In this document: piece after piece, positions 1 through 6,949 of the stretch
How positions within the stretch are numbered: position 1 is the stretch's first letter
Layout of the letters: each line of letters opens with the position of its first letter
Assembly (NCBI GenBank): GCA_040223615.1
Contig: JAVKFY010000061.1
Coordinates: 62,001-126,000 of the forward strand
DNA from: JAVKFY01 sp040223615
GTDB taxonomy: Bacteria; Pseudomonadota; Alphaproteobacteria; GCA-2731375
DNA length: 64,000 bases
Direction: 5' to 3'
Program-made: the position numbers and the translations under genes
The notes under the pieces: generated by a model
Told to the model about the DNA's origin: nothing
The model's input: only the letters and a program-made list of their open reading frames with translations
Database searches by the model: none

Positions 1-227
1 TCGGAAATGTCGGCGCCCGAGACGAAGGCCTTCTCGCCAGCGCCCTTCAGCACCACCACGCGGACGTCGGGGTCGTTCTCGTAGTCGTCCAGGATCTGCG
101 GGATCGCCTCCCACATGGCCACCGACACGGCATTGTGCCGGGCCGGACTGTTGAACGTGATCCAGCCGATGCCGCCGTCTTTCTCGGCAATCATGCGGTC
201 GGTGTTGAGCTGCAGCGCGGCGCCCAT
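1..227 (-). CDS. Enoyl-CoA hydratase/isomerase family protein, 3' part outside window
   Basis: Only the first 75 codons are inside the window. The ATG at 227 opens a protein with the crotonase N-terminus: a strand reading GWITFNSPARHNAVS, then VVVLKGAGEKAFVSGADIS. This is the usual substrate/CoA-binding segment, with the A-G-A-D-like oxyanion motif appearing as SGADIS. Crotonases hydrate or isomerise enoyl-CoA esters in fatty-acid and related catabolism. It runs in the same direction as the CoA-transferase at 3030-4223, so the two probably formed one acyl-CoA operon before the IS element inserted between them. The family call is firm; the substrate cannot be told from this fragment. Confidence 0.85.
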   Translation of the reverse strand, partial: MGAALQLNTDRMIAEKDGGIGWITFNSPARHNAVSVAMWEAIPQILDDYENDPDVRVVVLKGAGEKAFVSGADIS

Positions 228-280
228 GCGGGTACTCCCTCGTCGGTCCTGATGTTTCGTACGTTCTTTCAAACAAACCC

Positions 281-351
281 GTCACCCCGGCCTTGAGCCG
301 GGGTCCATGTCAAAGACGTGCGTGGGGTCGACATGGACCCCCGGTCAAGCC
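281..351. repeat. REP-like intergenic palindrome, split by the IS element
   Basis: The left arm (281-311) contains CCCCGGCCTTGAGCCGGGG followed by TCCATGTC. The right arm (330-351) is its near-complement, GACATGGACCCCCGGTCAAG. The rest of the right arm (CCCGGGGTGACG) lies on the far side of the IS element, from about 3011. Removing 352-3003 and one copy of the target duplication rebuilds a long, almost perfect inverted repeat. Related short hairpins occur at 24521-24537, 34279-34301 and 34335-34357, so this is a dispersed family of intergenic palindromes. Confidence 0.8.
343..351. repeat. Target-site duplication, left copy
   Basis: GGTCAAGCC immediately precedes the left terminal inverted repeat, and the same nine bases directly follow the right one at 3004-3012. 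IS1595-family elements normally duplicate 8 bp; the exact element edge is ambiguous by one base because of local sequence identity. Confidence 0.85.
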
Positions 352-375
352 GGGAATGTTCACCTTGACAAAGCA
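352..375 (+). repeat. Left terminal inverted repeat
   Basis: Begins GGGAATGTTCACCTTGAC and ends AAAGCA. It matches the reverse complement of 2980-3003 at 22 of 24 bases, with mismatches at positions 5 and 13. Confidence 0.9.
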
Positions 376-419
376 AATATGCAATACCATATCTCCGTCA
401 AGGGGATACGAGAATAGCC

Positions 420-1376
420 ATGTCAGACCTACAAAATCCAATCTTCCACGATGACAACCTAGCCCGCGAATGGCTTGAGAACCACTTGTGGCCGGACGGC
501 GCCGTGTGTCCGCACTGCGGCGTTCTCGATGTCACCAAGGTCAAGTCGAAGAAGGGCAGCAAGACCCGTCCCGGCCTTTACCAGTGCAACGCCAAGGAAT
601 GCCGCCAGCAATTCACCGTCACAGTCGGCACGGTTTACGAACGCTCCAAGCTGCCGTTGAGCAAGTGGTTGTTCGCGACCTACCTGCTGTCCGCCAGCAA
701 GAAGGGCATGAGCACGCGCCAGCTCTCCCGCATGCTCGGCGTGTCGGTCAAATCGGCCTGGTTCATGACGCACCGCATCCGCGAGGGCATGAAGCCGGCG
801 CCACGTACCCCTGCGCTTGGTGGCGAGGGCAAGACAATCGAGGCCGACGAGACCTTTGTCGGTGGCCGTGAGAAAAACCGCCACAAGCACAAGCGCGGCA
901 AGCACATTGGCGGACCTTACGGCCGACAGGTTGTGTTCACCCTGATCGAACGTGGTGGCCGCGCCCATTCCACGCACGTTCCGTCGATCAGCGCGAAGAA
1001 CCTGCGCCCCGTCATGGTCAAGATGGCCAGCCGCAAGTCCAAGTTGATGACCGACGAAGGCGGCCAGTACCTCCACGTCGGCAAAGAGTACGCCAGTCAT
1101 GACGTTGTCAAGCACAGCGCCGACGAGTACGTCCGTGGCGACGCCCACGTGAACACCACTGAGGGCTTTTTCAGCATCCTCAAGCGCGGGATTACGGGCG
1201 TCTATCACAACGTCAGCGAAGCCCATTTGCAGCGCTACTTGGTCGAGTTTGATTTCAGGTACTCGCACCGCAAGGCGCTGGGCTTCAACGACATGGACGC
1301 GACCAAGGCTGCCGTCAAAGGCATCCAAGGTCGCCGCCTTACCTATCGGCGGCCTGACAATACCGCGAACGCCTAG
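420..1376 (+). CDS. IS1595-family (ISXO2-like) transposase
   Basis: A 318-residue protein that should catalyse transposition of the surrounding element. The N-terminus has a zinc ribbon with C30-P-H-C33 and C56-N-A-K-E-C61, as in IS1595 transposases. It is followed by a helical region (KGMSTRQLSRMLGVSVKSAWFMTHRI) that resembles a DNA-binding helix-turn-helix. The catalytic domain starts at IEADETFVGG (first Asp), continues through LMTDEGGQY (second Asp), and ends at NTTEGFFSILKRG, where the third acidic residue is Glu. Length is normal for the family and the frame is intact, so it may be active. Its start lies 45 bp inside the left terminal repeat. Confidence 0.95.
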   Translation: MSDLQNPIFHDDNLAREWLENHLWPDGAVCPHCGVLDVTKVKSKKGSKTRPGLYQCNAKECRQQFTVTVGTVYERSKLPLSKWLFATYLLSASKKGMSTRQLSRMLGVSVKSAWFMTHRIREGMKPAPRTPALGGEGKTIEADETFVGGREKNRHKHKRGKHIGGPYGRQVVFTLIERGGRAHSTHVPSISAKNLRPVMVKMASRKSKLMTDEGGQYLHVGKEYASHDVVKHSADEYVRGDAHVNTTEGFFSILKRGITGVYHNVSEAHLQRYLVEFDFRYSHRKALGFNDMDATKAAVKGIQGRRLTYRRPDNTANA

Positions 1377-1506
1377 ACAGCAGTTCAGGGCATTCCTGCG
1401 CTGGCAGAAGAAGCGCGGGACTCAGAACAGCGAATCAGAATAGAAGATGGGCGGCACTGTTGCAGCGGTGCCGCCCTTGCACCGCTCGCAGAAGGAGTGC
1501 GAAGCG

Positions 1507-2121
1507 ATGACTAATGTGATTAGCCCATCAGACGATCCAGTCGCCGCGGCGCACAACACACCGCCGTCAACGCGTTTCGTCTTTGTCGGCTTCCATGCAA
1601 CGGTAGACCGAAACTCGGTCAACAAGCTTCTGGCATTCGCTAGCGCGGTCGCTGCAAAGAGGCCCGCTCCCAAAGCACTGATCCTCTGCATAACGTCGGA
1701 GGGCGGCTCGATGGAGGCTGCGTTCTACGCTTACGAAGTCCTCCGGGCTCTGCCCATAGGGCTGGGAACCCATAATCTCGGGGTTGTGGCTTCGTCCGCC
1801 AATATTCTCTTCATGGCGGGCAATAAGCGGTTCGCTGCCCCCAACACAGGCTTCTTGCTTCACAGGACCAAGTTCCCGTTCCCGGGACCGGGGACCATCA
1901 GCCAGGGGGAGCTCGACGTCGTTTCGAAAAACATCAAGAGCAGCGACGACCGCCTTGTCGCGCTCATGGCCGAACGGATCGACAAGCCGAAAGCCAAAGT
2001 TGGCCGCTGGTTCCAGGAAAAGATGCGAACCGCAGAATTTGCTTTGGAGCAAGGCATCATTCACGAGATATGCCCGCTGGCCGTAGGCCACGAGGACGAG
2101 TTTGTTCAGATAGTGTTTTGA
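1507..2121 (+). CDS. ClpP/SDH-type serine protease-like passenger protein
   Basis: A 204-residue protein with the ClpP/crotonase-like protease fold. The segment LGVVASSANILFMAGNKRF aligns with the ClpP nucleophile region, making Ser96 the likely nucleophile. FLLHRTK gives His119. The usual third residue, Asp, appears to be Glu171 in EKMRTAEFALEQG, by eye only. ITSEGGS corresponds to the oxyanion-forming Gly-rich strand. I chose the ATG at 1507 because AGAAGGAG lies nine bases upstream; an in-frame ATG at 1447 would add 20 residues and has no ribosome site. No Clp ATPase is nearby, so it may act alone, recruit a host unfoldase, or do something else. It lies within the IS element. Confidence 0.8.
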   Translation: MTNVISPSDDPVAAAHNTPPSTRFVFVGFHATVDRNSVNKLLAFASAVAAKRPAPKALILCITSEGGSMEAAFYAYEVLRALPIGLGTHNLGVVASSANILFMAGNKRFAAPNTGFLLHRTKFPFPGPGTISQGELDVVSKNIKSSDDRLVALMAERIDKPKAKVGRWFQEKMRTAEFALEQGIIHEICPLAVGHEDEFVQIVF

Positions 2122-2163
2122 GGCGTATTCAAGATAGGAGAGTGCGCTGCCGCCCCACAACAT

Positions 2164-2310
2164 TTATCCGTCCGAATCACCTCCGTCGTCTTTCGGCTTC
2201 GGCTTCGGCGGCACAACCTTGTCCATCGTGCGCTGAAACCGCTCCCAGGCGTCGGGCTCGACCTCGACTTCTTCGGGCTTCGACTCGGGCTTCTTAGGAG
2301 ACTTCATCAT
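2164..2310 (-). CDS. Possible small charged passenger protein
   Basis: A 48-residue reading frame starting MMKSPKKPES, with an acidic patch (EEVEVEPD), the core DAWERFQRTMDKVV and a Pro/Lys-rich then Asp-rich tail. The core resembles small DAWERF-type proteins I associate with alphaproteobacterial accessory regions; that is memory, not a search result. Its start codon overlaps head-to-head with the start of the R-x4-H gene at 2309, so the two would be divergent. I see no clear ribosome-binding site. It could be a partner or antitoxin of its neighbour, or a chance frame. Confidence 0.4.
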   Translation of the reverse strand: MMKSPKKPESKPEEVEVEPDAWERFQRTMDKVVPPKPKPKDDGGDSDG

Positions 2311-2839
2311 GCCGGCCACACTACCGCATATCGACATCAACCACATCCCAGCCGACGACTTCCAAGGTGTGGGGCGAGTTGCTGTCGCTTGGTCCTACCT
2401 CGAAGGTGCCGTTGAGCGAATTGCATGGGTCTGTAGCGGTATTACCGAAGACCAGGGTATCTGCTTCACCACGCACGCTGGCGTCAAGAACCGATACAAC
2501 TCTTCGCTTGCGCTACTGAACCACGAATTACCGGGCGCGGCCCCAACACTTGCACTCAAGGCACTGGACAACGAGATCAACCAACTTTACGGCCGGCGAA
2601 ACGAGATCGTGCATTCTCGTGTCCACTACCTGCCAGGCACATCGCCGTCACTGCGGCGTGTTTACAAAGCGCGGGGCTCTATCAAGAGCGAAACACTGCC
2701 TATCGACCCAGCCGAGTACGAAGCCGTCACCAACGAAATCATCGCTGCGACGAACAAAGTCATGGACATCATGAACGATGCCATCAGCCTATTCACGCAG
2801 AAGCGCGGCGCGCCGCCTCCATGGCCCGATAGACCCTGA
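2309..2839 (+). CDS. HEPN-like R-x4-H protein, IS passenger
   Basis: A 176-residue, mostly helical protein. It contains GRRNEIVHSR, so Arg97 and His102 form the R-x4-H pattern typical of HEPN ribonuclease or HEPN-related proteins. Helices before it (WSYLEGAVERIAWVC, LALKALDNEINQLY) and after it (AEYEAVTNEIIAATNKVMDIMNDAI) fit the four-helix HEPN layout. TAGGAG eight bases upstream supports the ATG at 2309. HEPN proteins often cleave RNA in toxin-antitoxin or defence systems, but many are non-catalytic, so toxicity is inference. The 3' end overlaps a possible minus-strand ORF (2793-2990). Confidence 0.65.
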   Translation: MPATLPHIDINHIPADDFQGVGRVAVAWSYLEGAVERIAWVCSGITEDQGICFTTHAGVKNRYNSSLALLNHELPGAAPTLALKALDNEINQLYGRRNEIVHSRVHYLPGTSPSLRRVYKARGSIKSETLPIDPAEYEAVTNEIIAATNKVMDIMNDAISLFTQKRGAPPPWPDRP

Positions 2840-2990
2840 AAACAAGCGTCGCGACCTTGTTGGGCTCTGCCTGAGTAAGCGGATCCATTGCCCACGCCTC
2901 GTACACGCGCTCGCCGTCGCGCATCATCGCGTCCGTAATCGTCGCGCGGGCCTGTCCAGCCTCAGTTATAGTCGATTCATGCTTTGTCAA
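2793..2990 (-). CDS. Possible small passenger ORF starting in the right terminal repeat
   Basis: A 65-codon frame whose TTG start lies inside the right inverted repeat; an internal ATG would give about 44 residues. The reading MRDGERVYEAWAMDPLTQAE then VATLVFRVYRAMEAARRA looks like natural amphipathic helices. It ends 47 bp inside the 3' end of the convergent R-x4-H gene. No homologue is recognised and no ribosome site is clear. If real, it would be transcribed inward from the element's right end. Confidence 0.35.
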   Translation of the reverse strand: MTKHESTITEAGQARATITDAMMRDGERVYEAWAMDPLTQAEPNKVATLVFRVYRAMEAARRASA

Positions 2991-3003
2991 CGTGAACAGT
3001 CCC
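2980..3003 (-). repeat. Right terminal inverted repeat
   Basis: Reverse complement begins GGGACTGTTCACGTTGAC and ends AAAGCA, pairing with 352-375 at 22 of 24 positions. Confidence 0.9.
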
Positions 3004-3012
3004 GGTCAAGCC
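3004..3012. repeat. Target-site duplication, right copy
   Basis: GGTCAAGCC, identical to 343-351. The sequence continues CGGGGTGACG, which completes the palindrome interrupted by the insertion. Confidence 0.85.
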
Positions 3013-3029
3013 CGGGGTGACGAGAACCA

Positions 3030-4223
3030 CTAGACGATGTCGCGCCGACGCAGGTCGGCGATGCTGTCCTTGTCGTAGCCGAGCTCGGCCAGGATCTCGT
3101 CGGTCTGCTCGCCCCGATCCGGGCCGGCGCTGACCAGCGTCGACGGCGTGCGCGACAGCTTCACCGGCTGCGCCACCAGTTCGATCTCGCCGCGGACGGG
3201 ATGCTGCACCGGCAGCGCCGCCTCCAGGTGCTGCACCTGCGGGTCGGCGAACACCTCGTCGATGGCATAGATCGGCCCGGTCGGCACGCCGGCCTGGTTC
3301 ATGATCTCGATCCACTCGGCGCTGGTCTTGTGCTTGGTGACCTCGGTTATCTCCGCGTTCAGCGCCGCCCGGTTCTTCGAACGCGCGGGCCCGGTCTCGT
3401 AGTCCGGGTTCTGCAGCCACTCCTCGTGCTCCACCGCGGTGCAGAAGCGTCGCCAGATCGCGTCGCCCGCCGCGGCGATGTTGATGTGGCCGTCGGCGGT
3501 CGCGAACACGCCGGTCGGAATGCTGGTCGGGTGGTCGTTGCCGGCCTGCTGCGGCACGTGCTTGTCGACCAGCCAGCGCGCCGCCTGGAAATCCAGCATC
3601 ATGATCTGCGCCTGCAGCAGCGAGCTCTGCACCCACTGGCCCTCGCCGGACTGCTCGCGCTCCAGCAGCGCCACCAGGATGCCCAGCGCGCAGTACAGGC
3701 CGCCGGTCAGGTCGGCGACCGGAATGCCGGCGCGTACAGGCCCCTGGCCCGGCAGGCCGGTGATCGACATCAGCCCGCCCATGCCTTGCGCGATCTGGTC
3801 GAAGCCAGGCCGCGTGGCGTACGGGCCGTCCTGGCCGAAGCCGGAGATCGAGCCGTAGACCAGGCGCGGATTGACCTTCTTCAGGCTCTCGTAGTCGATG
3901 CCCAGGCGGTGCTTCACGTCGGGTCGGTAATTCTCGACGATGACGTCGGCGCCCTCGACCAGCTTGTGCAGGATAGCGATACCGGCCGGGTCCTTCAGGT
4001 TCAACGTCATCGCCCGCTTGTTGCGGTGCAGGTTTTGGAAATCCGGCCCGTGGCGCGGGCCGCCCATGCCCTCGCCGACCTCCAGCGCCTCTGGCAGCTC
4101 GATCTTGATCACGTCGGCGCCCCAGTCGGCGAGCTGGCGCACGCAGGTCGGGCCGGCGCGAACCCGGGTCAAGTCGAGCACCCGGAAGCGGGTCAAGGCG
4201 GTCGATGCGGGCGTGCGGGTCAC
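3030..4223 (-). CDS. CoA-transferase family III (CaiB/BaiF-type)
   Basis: A 397-residue class III CoA-transferase, which moves CoA between carboxylic acids through an aspartyl-CoA intermediate. The N-terminus has the family strand RVLDLTRVRAGPTCVRQLADWGADVIKIE. The catalytic Asp is D142 in RPGFDQIAQGMGG, and GSISGFGQDGP precedes it. I use the GTG at 4223, which has AAGGAG eight bases upstream; an in-frame TTG at 4262 would add 13 residues with no support. It faces the same way as the enoyl-CoA hydratase beyond the IS element, suggesting an original acyl-CoA catabolic pair. The acid substrate is unknown. Confidence 0.93.
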   Translation of the reverse strand: MTRTPASTALTRFRVLDLTRVRAGPTCVRQLADWGADVIKIELPEALEVGEGMGGPRHGPDFQNLHRNKRAMTLNLKDPAGIAILHKLVEGADVIVENYRPDVKHRLGIDYESLKKVNPRLVYGSISGFGQDGPYATRPGFDQIAQGMGGLMSITGLPGQGPVRAGIPVADLTGGLYCALGILVALLEREQSGEGQWVQSSLLQAQIMMLDFQAARWLVDKHVPQQAGNDHPTSIPTGVFATADGHINIAAAGDAIWRRFCTAVEHEEWLQNPDYETGPARSKNRAALNAEITEVTKHKTSAEWIEIMNQAGVPTGPIYAIDEVFADPQVQHLEAALPVQHPVRGEIELVAQPVKLSRTPSTLVSAGPDRGEQTDEILAELGYDKDSIADLRRRDIV

Positions 4224-4430
4224 GGGCGGGGCTCCTTCGCGCGGAGATAACTGGACAGGCAAGCCTCTATCATGCCCCGCATTACCTCGTCAGGGCCACT
4301 GCCCGTTAACCCCGGCAGTCTTACAATCAACACATTCGTCGCTATGTTGCGGGGTGAGCGTGATCACTGCGCCCGCCGCGGCGATGGTTTACGCTGAAAT
4401 CCCGGGAATTAGCGGACTGCAACCAGCGCC

Positions 4431-5555
4431 ATGGCAACAATCGTCGTCAACAACAACTTCCAGCTCGTCCTGGACGCGACCGGCTATCCATTGATCGATG
4501 GCACCGACATCGCCACCGTCGATGAGTCATCGGCCAACAAGTATACGATCACGCTGACCAACGGGCTGATCCTGGACTTTGCCGGCACCGCCTTGACCTA
4601 TGACGGCAGCAACGTCATCAACGGCGGCACCGTCACCAGCCTGATCGTGCGCGACAGCGGCGCCACGGCGCAGTTCCAGATCTCCGATCTGAGCCTGGGC
4701 GCGGCCAACCTGAACGGCAGCACGCTCACCGCAGACGCGCTCGCCGGCGACGACGACATCACCACGGGCACCGCGGCGGACACCATCTTCGCGCTGACCG
4801 GCAATGACACGGTCGACGGTGGCGCCGGCGACGACCTGATCGCCGGCGGCGGCGGCACCGACAGCCTGAACGGCAATGACGGCGTCGACCGGGTCTACGG
4901 CCAGGACGGCGACGATACGCTGCTCGGCGGCCTCGGCGACGACAGCCTGTTCGGCAATATCGGCAACGACATGCTGTTCGGCGGCGCCGGCGGCGACACC
5001 ATCCGGGGTCAATTCAACGACGACACCTTGATGGGCGAGGACGGCGACGACTCGCTGCTCGGCGGCGGCAGCAACGACAGCGTGGTCGGTGGCGACGGCA
5101 GCGACACCGTGGCCGGCAACTCCGGCGCCGACGTGATCTCCGGCGGCAACGACGCCGACACGCTGCGCGGCCAGGGCGGCAACGACACCTTGATGGGCGA
5201 TGCCGGCGACGACCAGATCGTCGCCCACGCCGGCTTCGACTCGCTGAGCGGCGGCACCGGCAACGACACCCTGATCGGCGGGCCGGGCAACGACACCTTG
5301 ACCGGCGACGCCGGCTCCGACGTGTTCGTCTTCGCGCAGGGCCAGGGCGCCGACGTGGTCACCGACTTCACGCCCGGCACCGACACCATCACCATCGATA
5401 CTGGCGACACCGACATCAGCAGCTTCGATGGCCTGACCATCGTCAACAATGGCGGCAACGCGGTGATCACTTTCGAGGCTACGCCGACGACTCAGATCAC
5501 ACTGACCGGCGTTACCCCAGGCCAGCTCGACGCCGGCGATTTCAACGTCTTCTGA
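4431..5555 (+). CDS. RTX (hemolysin-type calcium-binding) repeat protein
   Basis: A 374-residue protein without a Sec signal. Residues 1-95 form a beta-rich N-terminal region I do not recognise. From about residue 105 to 300 come glycine- and aspartate-rich nonapeptides (GGxGxDxLx), which fold as calcium-binding parallel beta rolls. The last 70 residues (VFVFAQGQGADVVTDFTPGTD to DAGDFNVF) resemble type I secretion C-terminal signals, ending in the DFxF pattern shared with 29736, 31073 and 32343. The exporter at 6950-10046 is the likely secretion route. A hairpin terminator follows. The function of the N-terminal part is unknown. Confidence 0.9.
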   Translation: MATIVVNNNFQLVLDATGYPLIDGTDIATVDESSANKYTITLTNGLILDFAGTALTYDGSNVINGGTVTSLIVRDSGATAQFQISDLSLGAANLNGSTLTADALAGDDDITTGTAADTIFALTGNDTVDGGAGDDLIAGGGGTDSLNGNDGVDRVYGQDGDDTLLGGLGDDSLFGNIGNDMLFGGAGGDTIRGQFNDDTLMGEDGDDSLLGGGSNDSVVGGDGSDTVAGNSGADVISGGNDADTLRGQGGNDTLMGDAGDDQIVAHAGFDSLSGGTGNDTLIGGPGNDTLTGDAGSDVFVFAQGQGADVVTDFTPGTDTITIDTGDTDISSFDGLTIVNNGGNAVITFEATPTTQITLTGVTPGQLDAGDFNVF

Positions 5556-5573
5556 ACCCGGCAACGGCACACG

Positions 5574-5616
5574 AGAAAGCGGGCGGTCCCTGGTGGGCCG
5601 CCCGCTTTCTTTGTTG
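5574..5616. terminator. Hairpin terminator between convergent genes
   Basis: A perfect 13-bp inverted repeat, AGAAAGCGGGCGG (5574-5586) and CCGCCCGCTTTCT (5598-5610), with an 11-base loop, followed by TTGTTGTTT. It lies between the RTX gene and the convergent PEP-CTERM gene and could serve the plus strand best. Confidence 0.8.
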
Positions 5617-5723
5617 TTTCGTGCGTTGCCTGAAACCGCGGCGACGACACAACGCGAAACGGCGACCCCGCCAGGGGCCGCCGTCGCGTAGCTTGCGATG
5701 CTAGGTCGTGGTCCGCGCGGGCG

Positions 5724-6656
5724 TTAGCCGCGGCGGCTGCGCCGGCGCATGGCGCCAAGGCCGAGCAGGCCGACACCGAAGAGCGCCATGGTGGTCGGCT
5801 CCGGAATGTCATTCTCGCTCGTGCTGTCGTCCTCGACCGGCTCCTCGATCACGCCGTCGGCGCGCACCTGGAACACATACCGGCCCATCACGTCGGAATT
5901 CAGGCTGTTCGAGGTCAGCGCCGTGGCCGAATTGTCACCCAGGACGCAGGAGCTGCCCTCGTCGACCAGCGCGCCGGGCGTGCCGGAACCGGCCAGCTGC
6001 GCGAACGTGCCGGCGTCGCCGCTGCCCGCCGAATAGCCGACATAGGCCGAGTCGCCTTCGCCATCGGCGCAACCGTCTGCACCGCTGAAATCGCCGGCTT
6101 CCCACAGGATCGAGTCGTAGTTGAACTCGATATCCACGAAGCCGGCGCCGAGGTCGGAACGATCGATGATGACGAGCTGGAAGCTATTCAGCAGGTCGGA
6201 CTGCATCGTCCAGTAGCCAACGTCGAGCCAGTTGACGCCGAACGCGTCACGACCGTCGACCGTCCCGGTCCCGTAGGTGACCGTGCTGCTACCCGGGTCG
6301 CGCGTATCAACGTCGGCGAAGAACGGCGCGATGATTGGATTGCTGGTCGGGCCGGTCAGATCGTTCGGCGTGAAATCCGTATTGGTCCCGGCGAAGGTGA
6401 CGTTGCCGTTGTTGTTGACGGACAGGCTCGAATAGTTCGTGCCGAAGAAATTCATCGTGAAGCCGAGACTGGCGGCGACGGTATCACCGCCACCATTTTC
6501 GGCGGACGGGCACGTGTCGTCACAGCGGCCGATGTCGAACGTGTCGAAGCCGGCACGCACGGCAGCCGCATTGGCAGTCGACACCGCGGTTGCGCCAAGC
6601 AGCGCCGACGCCGCGAGGCTGCAAAACAGGTGCGCCTTAAGGGTATTGGGAAGCAT
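5724..6656 (-). CDS. PEP-CTERM sorted protein with nidogen-like domain
   Basis: A 310-residue exported protein. It starts with a signal peptide (MLPNTLKAHLFCSLAASALL then GATAVSTANA). A nidogen-like region follows (GFTMNFFGTNYSSLSVNNNG, NPIIAPFFADVDTRD, NSFQLVIIDR). The C-terminus is a textbook PEP-CTERM signal: PEPTTMALFGVGLLGLGAMR then RRRSRRG, recognised by exosortase systems that go with exopolysaccharide production. GGAG seven bases before the ATG at 6656 supports this start; an upstream frame to 6722 is not needed. Upstream are a strong sigma-54 promoter match and an 8-bp palindrome. No exosortase gene is in the window. Confidence 0.93.
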   Translation of the reverse strand: MLPNTLKAHLFCSLAASALLGATAVSTANAAAVRAGFDTFDIGRCDDTCPSAENGGGDTVAASLGFTMNFFGTNYSSLSVNNNGNVTFAGTNTDFTPNDLTGPTSNPIIAPFFADVDTRDPGSSTVTYGTGTVDGRDAFGVNWLDVGYWTMQSDLLNSFQLVIIDRSDLGAGFVDIEFNYDSILWEAGDFSGADGCADGEGDSAYVGYSAGSGDAGTFAQLAGSGTPGALVDEGSSCVLGDNSATALTSNSLNSDVMGRYVFQVRADGVIEEPVEDDSTSENDIPEPTTMALFGVGLLGLGAMRRRSRRG

Positions 6657-6700
6657 CGCAATCTCCAAATTCGAAACCTCGCCCGCCGTCTCGGCGGACT

Positions 6701-6721
6701 TGTGTCGGGACTTCCGACACA
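6701..6721. promoter_or_regulatory. Perfect 8-bp palindrome in the PEP-CTERM leader
   Basis: TGTGTCGG-GACTT-CCGACACA, arms 6701-6708 and 6714-6721. It lies between the predicted sigma-54 promoter and the start codon, in the predicted untranslated leader. It may be an operator or an RNA hairpin; which one cannot be told from sequence. Confidence 0.5.
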
Positions 6722-6769
6722 CTGGTTCTCGACGTTGCGAGATGCTTTCCCGTTAGTTGGGCTGTATTA

Positions 6770-6785
6770 AGCGAATTCCGTGCCA
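6770..6785 (-). promoter_or_regulatory. Sigma-54 (-24/-12) promoter match
   Basis: On the minus strand the sequence reads TGGCACGGAATTCGCT, against the consensus TGGCACG-N4-TTGCW: only one base differs, and the GG/GC spacing is exact. It sits about 115 bp upstream of the PEP-CTERM start codon. Sigma-54 control by the PrsK/PrsR pair is documented for PEP-CTERM genes in other bacteria; no prsK or prsR is seen here. Confidence 0.75.
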
Positions 6786-6949
6786 GGATCAACGAGGCAG
6801 GAATATCAACAGCTTAGCAAGAAATCGCCGCTTGCCGGAGTCAGAACTGTAAGAATCACCGACACTCATCCAGGCCTCATATGGGCGGTGCAGGCGGATT
6901 CTTGGCGTTCCGGCGGCAGGGCGCCGTCAATTCCACCGACAGTCGGATT

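Larger units (their letters stand above)
352..3003. mobile_element. IS1595-family insertion sequence with passenger genes
   Basis: A 2652-bp element bounded by 24-bp terminal inverted repeats (352-375 and 2980-3003, 22 of 24 positions matching) and flanked by the direct repeat GGTCAAGCC. It carries an ISXO2/IS1595-type transposase (420-1376), a ClpP-like protease (1507-2121), an R-x4-H protein (2309-2839) and two possible small minus-strand ORFs (2164-2310, 2793-2990). Passenger genes are known in some IS1595 subgroups; this cargo combination is what stands out. The element separates an enoyl-CoA hydratase from a CoA-transferase gene without breaking either. Confidence 0.9.

Noticed and set aside
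459..1328. A 289-residue minus-strand frame inside the transposase gene
   Set aside because: Antisense to a transposase with full zinc-ribbon and catalytic motifs.
2070..2297. A 75-codon plus-strand frame between the ClpP-like and HEPN-like genes
   Set aside because: Arg/Ser/Pro-rich sequence with no ribosome site; it overlaps the better minus-strand candidate at 2164-2310.
4780..5330. Short-period direct repeats, also near 30360-30800, 31680-32110 and 33000-33410, that might look like a CRISPR or minisatellite
   Set aside because: The period matches 9- and 18-residue RTX motifs in frame; there are no unique spacers.
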